From Patiria pectinifera (taxonomy: Eukaryota > Echinodermata > Asteroidea > Valvatida > Asterinidae): a stretch of 64,000 nt of DNA. Location of the stretch: NCBI GenBank assembly GCA_029964075.1, contig CM057147.1, forward strand, positions 10,995,513-11,059,512, in the 5' to 3' direction. Position 1 is the stretch's first letter, and each line of letters opens with the position of its first letter. Below are positions 28,901 to 43,900 of this stretch, piece by piece. Under the pieces are notes generated by a model. That model was given only the letters and a program-made list of their open reading frames with translations, was not told the DNA's origin and searched no databases. The position numbers and the translations under genes were made by a program.

Positions 28901-31900
28901 CCACCAATATAGGGCAAGATTGCTCAGTTGGTAGAGCACCGGAATAGCAATTTGACGATTGCAGGTTCAAACCTGCTCCAAGTTCTGTTTAATTTTTTTT
29001 AAATGGAAAAATGTCAAAAGGAAAGATAACTTATGGACATTATTGTGTACTTGTGTATGGTTAATATCTGTCAGTTTCTATTGCTAAATTTTGTCATAGA
29101 GATCCATTTTGACAAGACAGGATTATTTTGACAAGAACGGAACGAGGTGCGGGATGTATTTTCACTCGACCTCAAGCCAGGGGGGTTGAAGCCATCACCC
29201 TCGGGCAGCGCGCACTCATATTTCTGGCCTTGCTTGCTGCAAGTGGGTCACTGACAGAAATTTCCGGCCTCGCTCCCTGCATGTTTATCCGTCATCCGTT
29301 CCGAATACCACAAAACTTTTGCGTACATACAAGGCCTCCGGTGCGAACGGGTTAATACTCTTCAGTTCAATACACGCACAGGGTTGCCTCAGATGTAGAA
29401 TGAAACAAAATGGCCGTTTTTAATTGTGAATCATTTTGGTTTCTTACTTGAGTGTTTGTGACAGCCATCCCCTGAGTCACATCCACAGCGGGTGCATCCA
29501 CTACATCAGGAGGGCTAGAGTCCACACGGAACCCATTAGAGGTAGCCTGACTCCACATACCAAGCCGGTTATAGGCACGGACTGTGATGTAGATATCAGT
29601 GCCAAGTGGTATCTGGTCAGCTGCTGACAGGAATATCAGAGCATCTTCTGACAGCTCAATGCGTGTAGAGGGGAGAATGTCTGCAGCTCCTGGTGTCGTG
29701 CCAGCGCGCCATTCATAGTGGGAGAGCCCCGAGTGAGGATCATGGAAGCCCCACCAATGAGCTCGCAGCTGACGCCTAATGAATCATGGAAAACAAGAAC
29801 ACGGAACACATCATAACGACTCAAGTAATGAAATGTTAATAATGCAAAAATATCATATTACTCCTTTAGATTCCAAACAGCACACTTCAATTTGAAAAGC
29901 TACCAAAAAAGGGCAGCAGAGCAACCAGTACAGAATCCTGTTGGTCACAGGTTCAAATCCAACACTTGTCAGAATTCTTAAAATAAAACTCAAATGAACC
30001 ATTAACCACCTATCTCAGAACTGATGGACTTACAAGGAGACTGCTTACATGGGACTTGATAATTTCAGTTTAATGAGTTTAAATTGAAGTGGAGCTATCT
30101 GGATTAACACGTTTCAAGTGTGCATCTTAATTCAACCAAACAACCAGCTGCCGCCCATCTTGTGGCCTGCATCAGTATCATATCTTGCTTAAAGCACTGT
30201 GACTCTCAATGATTTGGGCGGTTTGAGTTTGTATTCTCCAGTATAGAAAGCTTTTTATATTTGGTGACTCACCTTGACGATTGGTAGCTGATATCGCCAC
30301 CCCCAGGACCACCATCATAGACACGCCCTGGCACTGGGGGAGAGTCATCTACTGTGACCCCATCAGACGTCACTGAGGTACAAAGGTCAGCAGCATTACA
30401 GGCCGTCACTGTCACGTAGTAGGTCAGACCAGGCACTAGGTTCAGGTTTTCAGCAAGGACATCTGGGAAGGAATATATGAACATCAATGTTTAGATTGGT
30501 TATTATTTTTATTTCTAGACTACAAAAATCTAAGTCCACTGGTATACATTCCATTGGATGAAATAGAATTGAATAGGATGACATTCAAAGGTAGCATAGT
30601 GTATGTTTTTATGAGTACCCTCATTGGGTACTTACACAAAGGGGTCTAATGGTGCTCTACAAGGTAAAGTCTACAGAGGGATAAAGGGAGAACAATGCAA
30701 GTGTCCCTTTGTATGTGCCTGTGTACATGTATTCACATTCAAATTGTGGTCCTTGAACAATAGAGGACAATAGAGTCCATGATTGACCGAAGGTCCACTT
30801 TTGATGTGCGTGTACATAACATATGGGAGGTCTTCCTAAAAATGTGAAGTACAAACAAAAGAGGGACAGCAGGGGGTCCATGATTGAAGACAAGGAACGT
30901 ATATTTGTGTGCGCAGGTTGTTTACAGTCACGGTTGATCCCCTGCAACTTGGCTGACAAGTGGCAAAGCAGAGACAAAGCCTCGTCAATCTTTACTTAAA
31001 CAAATATTATTCAATACTTACCAGTGTCCAATCCCACATGTTGCTCAGTCACAACATCACTACACCCTGGACACATCCCAGCTCTCCAGGAATAACTTAT
31101 AATAACACTGTGCGGGTCATGAAACCCTTCCCAAAATGCCCTGATCACTCTGCGATCCTCCTGGAAGTCTCGGTCTCTGTGATTGGCCGGGGCATTTGTT
31201 GGATTCCCATCAAAGACGTGGCCAGCCAATGGCGGGCTTGCATCAACTGTAAATGCTCCGTAACTCTTCAGTGTGATCAGGCCTACAGTATTGATGGCCT
31301 AAAAAAAGGAACAAATGTAAACCACGGTCTTCGAAAAACCACTTTAGTTGTGATCATGAATATACATTGTAAATCTGTAATCACCTTCGTATCAACACAA
31401 ACGATACAATTTGTGACAGTTTACCTTCACAGAAATGAAGTATGAGTGACCTTCATGAAGGTGCAAAGGTCGTGAAGGGTCACTGACCCCTATCTCTGTA
31501 GTCTCTCTTGTAAATGGCATGATGTCTGCATGACCTGGATGTGAACCCACAGCCCACTCATAGTATGCTACACCGCTCTCCTTGTCTGAGAAGACATTCT
31601 TCCAACTGAAAGAAATGACAGTAAACTGGTGTGAAATAATTACACTGACATCAAAAGTAAGCAGATTAATTTGGATCTTTAGAATACCCTGTGATGGCAC
31701 TGTTTGCTGTAGATACGATGGATAAAAGCCTATAAAAAAGATTTCACTCTACAAATTGGCATCATTTTCAAAAAGGGGATGTCAAATCATATCAATGTTC
31801 AATGTTGAACTTTTCCAGTATTTTCAAACATTGTGGCCTACTACCTAATTTTACTAAACATGCAAGAGGCAGAAATCTCACAAACTGCCTTTTACATAAA

Positions 31901-34900
31901 GGTAGGTTATCAGATGTATAGCTCTACAAAGGGATGGACATCTTTGATTGTTCATTTCTGTTGCACGAAAAAAAAGTGTGCCACTTCCTTGGGGCAAAAC
32001 ACAAAGCACATAAGGGCACTGAAGTATGTCATTGAAGTATGACAAATTGAGAATGTCTTACTCTACCTTGCTGAGATGGAAGTTGTAGACTGGATGAAGC
32101 TGCCTCCAATGTCCAGTGAGTGATCAGCACTGATGACAGGAGGCGACATATCAATGGTGATTGAGTCTGACGTGGCGTGTGATGACAGACCAACAAAGTC
32201 AGTCGCTGATTGGAAAATTAAACATCAGTCAAAAGAAACGTATAAAGGAAAGAAACATTGGCCAAAAGGAATAATGTACGTGACATGCCAGTGTACAAAA
32301 ACGTATTTGTTACAAAAGTGCAAAACCTTACCAGATAGATTTAATTTTGATTGATTGTGACCATGATCATGTTACCACAGATATATAACACTTCACCAGA
32401 AAGATTTAGATCTTATGACGCCTGACCTGAAAGATCTAAAATTGACTTGAATCACACACAACATGAACAACACATTAAAATCAAAGCACCTATGCCCATC
32501 TTTCCTCCTTTGGAGAAGACGTGTATTGAATTTTTACCTCTAACAGTGGCAAAGTATGTGTGTCCATTCTGTAATCTCAAGTTGTGTACGATCACGCTGT
32601 TAGTGATTCCAACACGAGTGAATTCTATTACATCACTGCCACCTCGCATCGAACCTGCAACATAACAATTGTATAACGTACGTTATAAAGAACGAATGAA
32701 AAGCAATTTTCACACGGATAAACTAAACCTAAGATGAAAGTGACTTTTGGATATAAAAAATAGAACAGAGGGTCCAGAGCTGCAATGAAAATATCGCAAT
32801 TGGCCTATGAGCATTTACCGCAGTCTATCCCCAAAGTCAGGTGCAAAAACCACAAAATACAGAAACGAAACGATTGTGGATGTATGTGCGTACCAATGGC
32901 ATATTCATAGTACTTGACCCCTGAGTGATGACTAGCCAAACCATGTTCCTCAATGTCAGTGAAGGACTCCCACTGTAGGACTAACTCTGAGCTGGAACTC
33001 TGTCAAAAATACACAACATGGAAAGGTAAGGTTCAAAATCAAAGAAAGATTATCCTTCCTCAAAAATCTATTCCAAAATAATGAACAGTGCTAAAAAAAA
33101 AACCCAGCATTTATACCTAGAACTTTTTCAAATACGTGTGATGTCAGCAATAAGTGAACGTCAGTTTCCTAAAAGGTAACCCAGTCAAAAAGTTGGAACT
33201 GTCTGACATATACTGGTCAGAAGGTGGATTTCCTATATTTATACAGTCGGTTAGTCAGCACACTTTTCAGTGTACCTAAGCAAAATCAACGATGACCTCA
33301 TTTGACCCCTTGATGACCTTTGACCTGAAATGTCTCAAGTCATCTGAAGTCCCCCCACCCAAAGATTATTGTCACCAAGTTTGGTTGAGATTGAAGTCTG
33401 ACTTTTCATATGACAGCACTTTTCAATTTTATACCTAACCGAAATGGAACACACATGTACAGATACACAGTCGTAAATTTCTACACACCCGAGGACAATG
33501 CTTTGTGTTTCCCTTTTTTCTGTAATATAAGGATCTTTTGTTCTCCCTTTGTGTGTCTGTCTTCTATGGTAAAGCCATACATGTACACAAACACACAGAC
33601 AGAATACGCTATCGCAACATCCCTCTTTCTGGCTTAAAAGTCGGGGGCATAAAGACAAAGAGGAAAAAAAAGATTACAGAAATTACTTGATAGGTTTGAT
33701 GCTGGTTCCATCCAATCCAAACAGAGCCAGGGGTCGGTGGGGTCGTATCTATGACAACACCATCGCTACAGCTGGACACAGCAGGCAACAGTTCATTCCA
33801 AAGCTCATGCTCTAAGGTCACTTCATCAGCATGGATGCAAATGCGATAACGCTTGCCATGATGCAGGACCAAATCAGGAACATTGACAAACTCTTTATCT
33901 ACAAGATATAAAAGTATAACAGAACTATCACTTTCACATCAGAGAAAATAGCCTATTGCACGAAGATAACTTTGCTTTTCTAATTGACAATGTGTCTTGT
34001 GTTTTCCCCACCTTAAAAACAGATGTTTCTTGGCAGTGTTCGACCTAATAACTTTTTTTTCACTAGCTAGCTGGGCTACTGAAACAGACTCTAGCCCCCT
34101 TGTTTTTTTTAATCATTTACAGAGTGTCTCATAAACAACAATGTGCATACAAGTAAAACGTGTATAGAGCTTGAAAGTTGACCTCTGGTGACGTGCTTCA
34201 GGGCCCCTCGAAAAGGAAAATTAACGTGTAAATGCCAGAGTTTTTTTTTTTATTAGTTTTGCTGCATTGATCTCTTAAGAAATGATTTCTCAAGAAACTC
34301 ACCCTCAGGATTTTATGGAAACTGAAAAATCGCACGACATGAAAGAGAAATATTGTTCCAAAAATTGACCTCTAACTTCCGAAAACTTTCGTGTGGACTT
34401 GTGGAACTCGATCACTTAGGAAAAAACTTAAGCTTAAACAGGATTTGATTTGAATTTTTTTTTTTTTTTTAACTAGCTCGCCGCTGTTTCGACTAGCATT
34501 TGGCTAGCAGGCTACCGCTAATTTCAAACCCTGGTTTCTTGGTCTTATTTAAATGTGTCCTTGGTGCACTTTATAAGAATCAACGGTATCACTGTTTCAT
34601 TTTCAATCTTTCCTACCTGTACTTCCACAGGTGATCCTCCTCGGGTGATCACAAGGATACTGCAGACCATCATCCAAGTTTCCAAACGATCCAGTGTCTT
34701 CAATGGCTGCCCAGACGTAGGCCCTATGGCGTAATGTGGGCCAGACTGCGGATAATGAGGACGTAGATGAGATGTAGTTCTTGTCTGGTTCCGGCCACAG
34801 GGCATTCTGCTCCATGTTGACTTCATCTGTTTTAAAGTTACAAAGCAAGAAGTTGTTTTTAAGTAACAAAAGTCTTCAGGTCTTCCTTTTGGGATATCCA

Positions 34901-37900
34901 CACTTTGGCCTTGTGTTATTGTTGGGTGCAATCGGTGGACTTGTGCTATCACTCTATCACACAGAATTGCAATTTGCACAGTTGGTCAATCCCGTAGGAA
35001 TTCTCAGACTTTACTTCTAGCTCTTTCTGAAAACAATCCTCCACATGTCCTTAATAAGAAACAGTGATTAACCGATGGCACAATCGACAGTACAGATCCA
35101 CCGAGAGAGCCCAAATTGTTACCAAGCCTGGATAACTTTTGTGATAAATTACGACATACAAGGCACTAGAAAAAAATAAACATATCAATCACGTCAAACA
35201 CACTAGAAAAGTAAACCCTACATGGTATGAATTCAAACGTAATTTTACAATGATGTAAAATCAATAAACATACATTATACATGTATATCAATTACAAAAT
35301 GTCACACACGTGACCGATCAAAATGTCACAAACGTGACCATAGAACAATTCCCACTTAAGCAAAGTGTGTACATTGTTTATGCATTCTGTAAATCACTAA
35401 AGATAAATTAGTATTGTTGTGTGTGTGTCCTTAGAACTTTGGAGAAAAATGTATATTTCCCCAATATGGGCCCAATACATTTTTACGTTTTATGTTTGAT
35501 GTCACACACGTGACCAAACTTTAATGACCCTACCTAATATTTTGACACTATTTGTGAAAGTACAAACTAAACTCTGCGGTAGGGAGTAAAAAATTCCTAG
35601 CCTGACGAGTCATTGAAAGTACTATAAGGTGTAGTTAGCAAGGGTAAAGCTTCAAAAATCAGACAAGCCCAATTGTATGTCACACAGTGACCAAAAAAAG
35701 ACCCTAATATGGATTTCATGCACGTTCAAATTTCCTCACCATTTTCAGCAGTAAATTAATAATTTATCAACTGCTGCAAGTCTGTACTTTTGTATTACTT
35801 CAAAAAAAACCTTTGGTTTTGCAGAAAGACCGGGGGTAAGTCAATTTGTACTTACGATCAGCGTCAATGACAGTATGGGGGACAATCAGCTTCACGTTAT
35901 CACAGTCCACAATCTCAGTGCTAGCGATGGATGACAGACCAGCCTTATTGTAGCCTCTCACTGATAACTGCAGACAGACATCTAGGTCTAAGGATCCACT
36001 GTGAGATGCTGTAAAGCGAGCCTGTTCAGCAAGACATGCAAGACTTAAGGTTGGGTAGTGAAACATTTTGTGTTAAAGAAGAAAAAAAGTCATTTTATTT
36101 CGTAGTAAGCACATGACTGCATTGAAATACTAATAATAATTGTGCTTATATAGCGCTTTCCATCGTATCAACAATCTCAAAGCGCTTTACAATTATTACC
36201 CCGTTCATCAGGCCATGGGACCACGCGGCAGCTGATACAAGCGCTCAATCGGTCCTCGACCCTCACAGGTACCCATTCATACTCCTGGGCGGAGAGAGGC
36301 AATTGTAGTTAAGTGTCTTGCCTAAGGGCACAAACACCATGTTCCTGGCAGGTTTCGAACCCACGCACCTTCGTACAGGAGTCAAACGCCGTAACCACTG
36401 GACCATGGCATTCTACCAGTCGACCACTGGAAAATGCTGAACTTGGAACAGGCCTTTAAAAAATTTTACAATTCCAGACGCGTCATCACCTGAACGAACA
36501 TCAAATATCTATGAGCCATCTTGTCATAAAAAAGAGGCACTTTGAAATCACAAAGACCCACACCTTATCACCTATTAACCATGCAGTTCATGCCGGAATT
36601 GTTCCACAAACCTCAACGCCAGACGGGTTCAGGCCGTCATCTGTGGGTAGCACACCCTGATATTTCCGGCCTCTCTCGCTGCGAGCAGGTCGCAGACAGA
36701 TATTTCTGGCCTCGCTCGTTGCATGTTTATCCGTCATCCGTTCCCAATACCGCAAACCCTTTGCGTGTATGCATGTCATCTAACATAAACCCGGCTTTCA
36801 GATGATGAATGTCAACCTAATTCCATTTTGTGACCATGCACCATGGTCTCTTGCAACAGATTCATCTGGGATTGCTGCATCAGCTATTATATTCTTTGGC
36901 TTTGGGTTCAGTAAATCTCTGCCACTCCCTTCTGCTACAAGAACTTACCACGTCCCCAGTCACCACCAAATCTTGGATTCTTGTCCACTGACTCAGCAAG
37001 GCTCCATCGCTACCATCCTCAGCAATGCTCCACTCGTAGAAATCCATCAGTTCCCGCGGGTCGTCATGACGGACGTAATCGTGGGCAAAAGGCTGAAAGA
37101 CCACACGGATCTCCGTCCCGCCTGGCGTAGCCTCAACGTTGCTCACTGTGACCTGACCGACCTCAGGAGGTTGGGATAATACCCAGAATCCATCAGTGAC
37201 GACGGGTTTGAAGCAAACGTTAACGTGGCAAAACTGAACCTGCCAAATAAATTGCCAGAATACGACCAAATTTATTTTAAAACAGGTCAATTTTTAAAAA
37301 CTGAATCTCACACTTCACCTAAATAAGGCTTGTCATGCCCAACCGCACATTGCAATGTCTCACCAAGGACTTAAATCCCATACGGGAAGAGGACATATCC
37401 CCCCCCCCCCTTTAAAAAAAAAGGGAGGGGGAGTGTGCCATTCAATAAACCACCCAATATCTCTGTGGTGAGAAAACCAAGAAATGTCGATTCTGAGGTT
37501 TCTTTTAACTTTTCAACAGTCAAAATGTAGTAATGAAAAGCGGAGAACATACCCCAGAAGAGTTTTTTAAACGCACTGTATTGATGTAAGGGTAAAGGAC
37601 GCAAGCACACAAGTTTGCATAAAATATAAATGTTCAAGGGAGAGTGTGTGGCCTAGTGGTTAGGGTTCGTGACTCATGATCAGAGGGTCCGGGGTTCGAA
37701 TCCAGCCGCTGGTCATATATTGTGTCCTTGGGCAAGCCACTTCACCCCCACTTGCCTCTCTCAACCCAGGAGTATAAATGGGTACCGGCATTAGCTGGGG
37801 AGTAACCTGCGATGGACTAGCATCCCATCCAGGGAGAATAGAAATATTCTCAGTCGTTTCATGCTACTGAAACCGGAGACAAACCCTGGCCTGAAGGGCC

Positions 37901-40900
37901 ACATTGGCTCTTGACAGACTTTACTATAAATGTTCAAGATATAAATGTGGTAGTCATGTGGTGTCTAGTGCCCCCACCCTCCCTTCTGAAGTTCCATGGC
38001 TGAGCAATTTTAGGATTTTGCCAGACACTCATCTCCCCCACCCCCTCCTCTTCGCAGACTTTGATTTATGCCAACATGTTTCAATATGACACGATTTCAC
38101 TCTTACCTTTGATCTGTAATGACCTCCACCATGCAACCCTAGTCCAGCTCCAACATGTTGGAGTGCCATGCCAAGATCTTGATCATCAACCACTGGGATC
38201 CACTCCATCGTAGTGTTCTCATCATCTGTGGGAAATGAATATAATTTGTTTTAAAAAGGTAACATAAATTTCAAAATCAGCAATTGTAGGTTAAGACACG
38301 AATTTAAAACAGTAGCTTATAGTGGTTCTTTTGGCTAAATAATAAATTTTAAAAAAATATTGAACAAAAGGTATTTAACAATTTGCCTTGAACTTCATAA
38401 CATTATCAATAATTTGAATATCCAAATCAATTATATGGGATCTACATTCTGAAACTCTCCAAAATTCCCTTAAAACATGGCAAAGTACATTTCCAATACT
38501 ATCAAATTAAAGCAGTAAGGATAACACGTTTGTGGTAAAACTCAGAGGCATGTGATTTCAAGTTTACCAAGGTATATTTCGATTTCTTGTTCAACTGCCC
38601 AGAAGACGCCAGTCACAAAGGGTTGCAGCACCTCAGGGATGGTCCAACGAGCTGAGATGTCTGAGGTAGATGACTGGTAAGTGATGTCATCCTCACACGG
38701 TTGCTGAGCGGCAGATGAGTGATGAGATGATCCTGGTGGCACAGACACTGCAAGAAGGAGGCAAGAACTGTGAGTAAAGAGGGATGATGAGGGATGGTCT
38801 AATGAGCTGAGATGAGTGAGGTAGAAGACCAGTAGGTGATGTCATCGTCATCCTGGCAGAAAGGATCAGCAACAGATGAGTGATGGGACAATCCTGATGG
38901 CACAGACACTGCAAGGAGGCAAGAAACTGTGAGTAAAGAGGAATGTTGAGGGTTTGTCTAATGAGCTGAGATGAGTGAGGTAAGACTGGCAGGTGATGTC
39001 ATCCTGACAGGGTTGATGAGCAGCAGATGAGTGATGAGATAATCATGGTGGCACAGACACTGCAAGAAGGAGGCAAGAAACTGTGAGTAAAGAGAGATGT
39101 TGGATTATATGAGCTGAGATGAGTGAGGTAAGCCTGGTAAGTGATGTCATCCTGACAGGATTGATGAGCAGCAGATGAGTGAATAGATAATCATGGTGGC
39201 ACAGACACTGCAAGGAGGCAAGAAACTGTAAAGAGGAATGTTGAGGGATTGTCTAACAAGCTGAGATGAGTGAGGTAGAGGACTGGTAGATGACGTCATC
39301 CTGACAGGATTGATGAACAGCAGATGAGTGATGAGAAAATCCTGGTGGCACAGACACTGCAAGAAGGAGGCAAGAAAGTGTGAATAAAGAGAGATGTTGA
39401 GGGTTGGCTTAATGAGCTGATGTGTCGCAGGTAAAAGACTGGTAAGTGATGTCATCCTGACAGGGTTGATGAGCAGCAGATGAGTGATGAGATAATCCTG
39501 GTGGCACAGACACTGCAAGAAGGAGGCAAGAAACTGTGAGTAAAGAGGGATGTTGGATGGTCTAACAAGCTGAGATGAGTGGGGTAAGACTGGTAGGTGA
39601 TGTCATCCTGACAGGATTGAAGAGCAGCAGATGAGTGATGAGATAGTCCTGGTGGCACAGACACTGCAAGGAAGCTGTGAGTAAAGAGGAAAGTTGAGGG
39701 ATTGTCTAACAAGCTGAGATGAGTGGCGTAGAAGACTGGTAGGTGATATCATCCTGACAGGGAGGATCAGCCACAGATGAGTGATGGTATGATCCTGACA
39801 GCACAGACACTATACAAGAAGGAGGCAAGAAACTGTGAGTAAAGAGGAATGGTGAGGGTTAGTCTTATGAGCTGAGATAAGTGACGTAGAAGACTGGTAG
39901 GTGATGTCATTCCGACAGGGTAGATGAACAGCAATAGATGAGTGATTGGATAATCCTGATGGCAAAGACACAGGCAAGAAACTGAGAGTAAATAGGGATG
40001 TTGAGGGATGGTATAACAAACTGAGATGCCTATGGCAGATGACTGGTAGGTGATGTCATCCTGACAGAGTTGATCAGCAACAGATGAATGATGGATAATC
40101 CTGATGGCAGAGACACTGCAAGATAGGGGCAAAAAACTGTGAATTAAGAGATAGTTGAGAGGGATGTTGAGGGATGGTATAACAAGCTGAGATGCCTATG
40201 GTAGATGACTGGTAGGTGATGTCATCCTGACTGGGTTGAACAGCAACAGATAAGTTATAGATAATTCTGATGCGAAGACTCTGCAAGAAGGCGGCAAGAA
40301 ACTGTGGATTAAGATATAATTGAGAGGGATGTTGAGGGATGGTGTAAGAACCCAAGATGCCTATGGTAAATGACTAGTACGTGATGTCATCCTGACAGGT
40401 TTAAACACCAATCGCCTCCAGGATAATCCTGGAGGCAAAGACACCATTCTGATGGCAAAGACATTGCAAGAAGGAGGCAAGACACTTTGAATGACTAAAG
40501 ACAGTTCTGGAGAGGGTTTTATCACACTCAGAAGGTTAACCAACATCAGGGATAGAGAAATACATTTAGCAATGAGAAAGGATCAGAGAAAGATGTCCTA
40601 TCAAGCTCAAATCCGAGTAAATGTTATCCAATGCAAGATACTTGAATCCTTCCAACAAAAATGTTGCACCACAGAAATAAAAACCACGGGTCTTACTTTC
40701 ATCTTGATCGCAGCCCAGTCCATCTTTGATCACTGCTCCCTCCAGTACCCGACCCTCCTGAATGACTTTGACACCGTCTGAGGTAACATTGACACTACCA
40801 GCTTCAGAGGTAGCACGGATGGTCACATAATAGGTCTAGCAGTAATAAAAATAAATACCTCAATGTATACAGAAAACAGAAACAAACAAAAAAAGGTATA

Positions 40901-43900
40901 AGGAGATGTAAGTGGCTCTTGCAAAAGTAAATTAAAAAAAATACTGCAAGTGAAACTTGCACAATCCCCCTGGCATGCTCACAGTTTTTACATTACAGAA
41001 AGAAAGAGAACAGAATGTATTTACTCACTGCATAGGTTTCCAGATTATACCGAAAGAAATTGTTGGGCAGCTGTATTAGTCAGGCAGTGTTGTGACACTG
41101 TGTAGCTATTAAGGGGTCTTTTACATACAAAACATAACTTTCACGACACCAGAGAAAGATATGGACATAAATCATGGCCTGTAGAGTAACCCTGGAAGTC
41201 ATGACCTGTTGCCTGAGTCCAATGACATTACCAGATACCATGAGCAATAACCACATATCGTCGGGTGCCCGGCAGAAGGGCATATGAGCATTCTGACGCA
41301 AAAATCATTTACAAGAAAATTGCATTGACAGGCTCCATTGTTCCCCCGCGTGTATGATGAATCCAATGTTCACCCACACGTAATACAATTCGTAGGAATT
41401 TGAAATTTGTCACACGTATGAATCATAAGTTTTGGAACAACTGGTAGTAATTTCTGACAAAAGTTTAAATTTCATTAAAATAGAGACAGTTTGCTGCAAA
41501 TGCCCTTTTGCTGGGAACATTTTGGTCATTAAGCGCTATTGCATAAGAGGGCATATGTACATATGCCCTTCTGCCGGGCACACGACGATATCAAGTTTGG
41601 TTGAGATTGATGACTGAACTTACAGTGAACCTAACCAAAATGGAACACACACACATACATGTTTGTTTATGGTGTAAATCAAGGATTTTCTATTGTTCCT
41701 CTTCCCTTTTCCTTCGTTTATATTCAACGTTTTTGCAACAGCTCTCTTTGATTGGTTCCAGTCCTCAATTCATCGATGATGTTGCACGTGTGTGTCCTCG
41801 ATTTACACCATAAACAAACGCACACAGACACACAGAAGGTATACACGATCACAATATCCCCCCCCGTTTGGCTTGAAAGCCAGGGGGATAAAAACCAGAG
41901 CCTGAAACTTCAAATTCCAAATATTTCAGGAAAATGCAGTTAGAACTATTATGAATTCATGTCCCTATTACCATAAGTGGAATGAGATCTAGTCCCTCCA
42001 GTCGATAGAAGGTTGCATTGCCGACATCAATGAAACCACCGCTGACATCAGAAGCACCTCCTTCTGATCCGATTGCAATCTCATAGTTGATATCAAGATG
42101 AGGATGCTCAAAACCAAACCAACGAGCTGAGATGCTTGCGGTGCTCATCTGAACATCAATGTCTTTGGCCACCTGTTATGGGAGACATTTGTGTTACTGA
42201 GACAATAGGCTGGCAGTCAGTAACAGGAATGAATTTAAAATTCCTAAGGTTTTTTTTTATTTTCAACTTGCTATTCAACTTGCTATTCATCGTATGAAAT
42301 AATTTCATTCGATGCTATAACTCTATTCATAAAGCCATCTGCGATTTAAATTTGAATAACATCTGGTACGCTGATTTGCTCAAATGCTTGGCACATTTTC
42401 TCCAGAACAAAGACTAAAAAGTAAAGCCTGTCACGAGCCAATGTGGCCCATCAGGCTGGCGTTTATCTCCGGTTTCATTAGCATGAAACGACTGTGAATA
42501 TTTCTACTCCCCCTGGATGGGATGCTAGTCCATTGCAGATTACTCCCCAGCTAACGCCAGGACCCATTTATACTCCTGGGTGGAGAGAGGCAAGTGGGGG
42601 TGAAGTGGCTTGCCCAAGGACACAATATATGACAAGCAGCTGGATTCAAACCTTTGACCTCTGATAATGAGTAACAAACCCTAACCACCATGCCACACTC
42701 CCCAAAGAGATTGTTACTATATCACGTGATACGGGGCAAGCCTTATGCTAGCATCCCCCAGCTCCAGAATGGTCTGGTGTCTTAGCGCCATTCTCACCCA
42801 TTGTGAACAATATATTGGTGCTGAGCGTCTCTTGCATAATTGTGCAAGAGCTTGCGCCAATTCATTTGATACATAACAACAGTATCTTTGGTATGGAGAG
42901 GTCAAAATTAAAATGGGCCAAGCATTTTGAGCAAGACAGTGTACCAGATTTTTTTTTCAAATTCAATTCCAATTTAGTTTGAAGTGGTCATTACTAACAT
43001 ACCACCAATTTCCTACAGGGTGGTTCCAAAAAAAAAGGACACCCACTTTTGACATCGATTTCCACCTACTTAAGGAACTTATTTTAAATATTTTTTTCAC
43101 GTAGTAGTAAAGTATAGGCCTTTAATGGTGCATGGTGAAAAAAGCTGAGTAAAAGTCGCAAAAATACTGATATTATGCTAATTTGAATACAAGTCACCAA
43201 AATCAGTTTTGTCCACGGGATATTTTATGTAAATTGGACGTTTTCGTAGTTCATACAACTTAAAAAACCTTCCTACCAAAAAATATTTTGCCCTGGTAAC
43301 TTTCATTGAAGCTGTCCAATTATTCATGTCAGTGTTAAGATCATCTCCTCAATGAGCTGTCGGCTTAAGTTCATTGTTGCATAACATTACATAACATGAT
43401 CAAATGTCATGCCCTTTCAAATGAAGCTCCAATAGCTGAGCTCAGTCAAGCGAAGGCAATTTGTACCTCCATGGACAAACAGGTTTCGCACATGAAATGT
43501 TCAAATTAGCATAGCTCATCGACAAAATGAGCAATTGCAATGATTTTTTTTCGTCACATTTGCTTTAAGGCCAGTACTTTAATAGCTACTAATCGCCAGT
43601 TAAAAATATTTTTTAGAAATAGGTGAAAATTGCTGTCAAAAGTGGGTGTTCTTTTTTTTTTAACCACCCTGTATATCTCCAAGACTGCCACCACATTCCT
43701 AAGTGTTGTTACTAAATTAATGCTTCATAGTCCAAGTGCACACAAAGGAATACAATTTTTCAGATAAATTATTTGAAGTTGTGATTTAATGACTAAAATG
43801 AGTTTGAGGCCTTCTCAAGAAATTTTTGGAGGCAACTTAGTGATAGTTACAAAAATGATTGTAAACTAATGAAAAAAATGAGTGAAAAAAACATTCACAA

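Noticed and set aside
28917-28986. Functional tRNA gene
   Set aside because: D and T arms look right but the acceptor stem does not pair, so it is kept as tRNA-like only.
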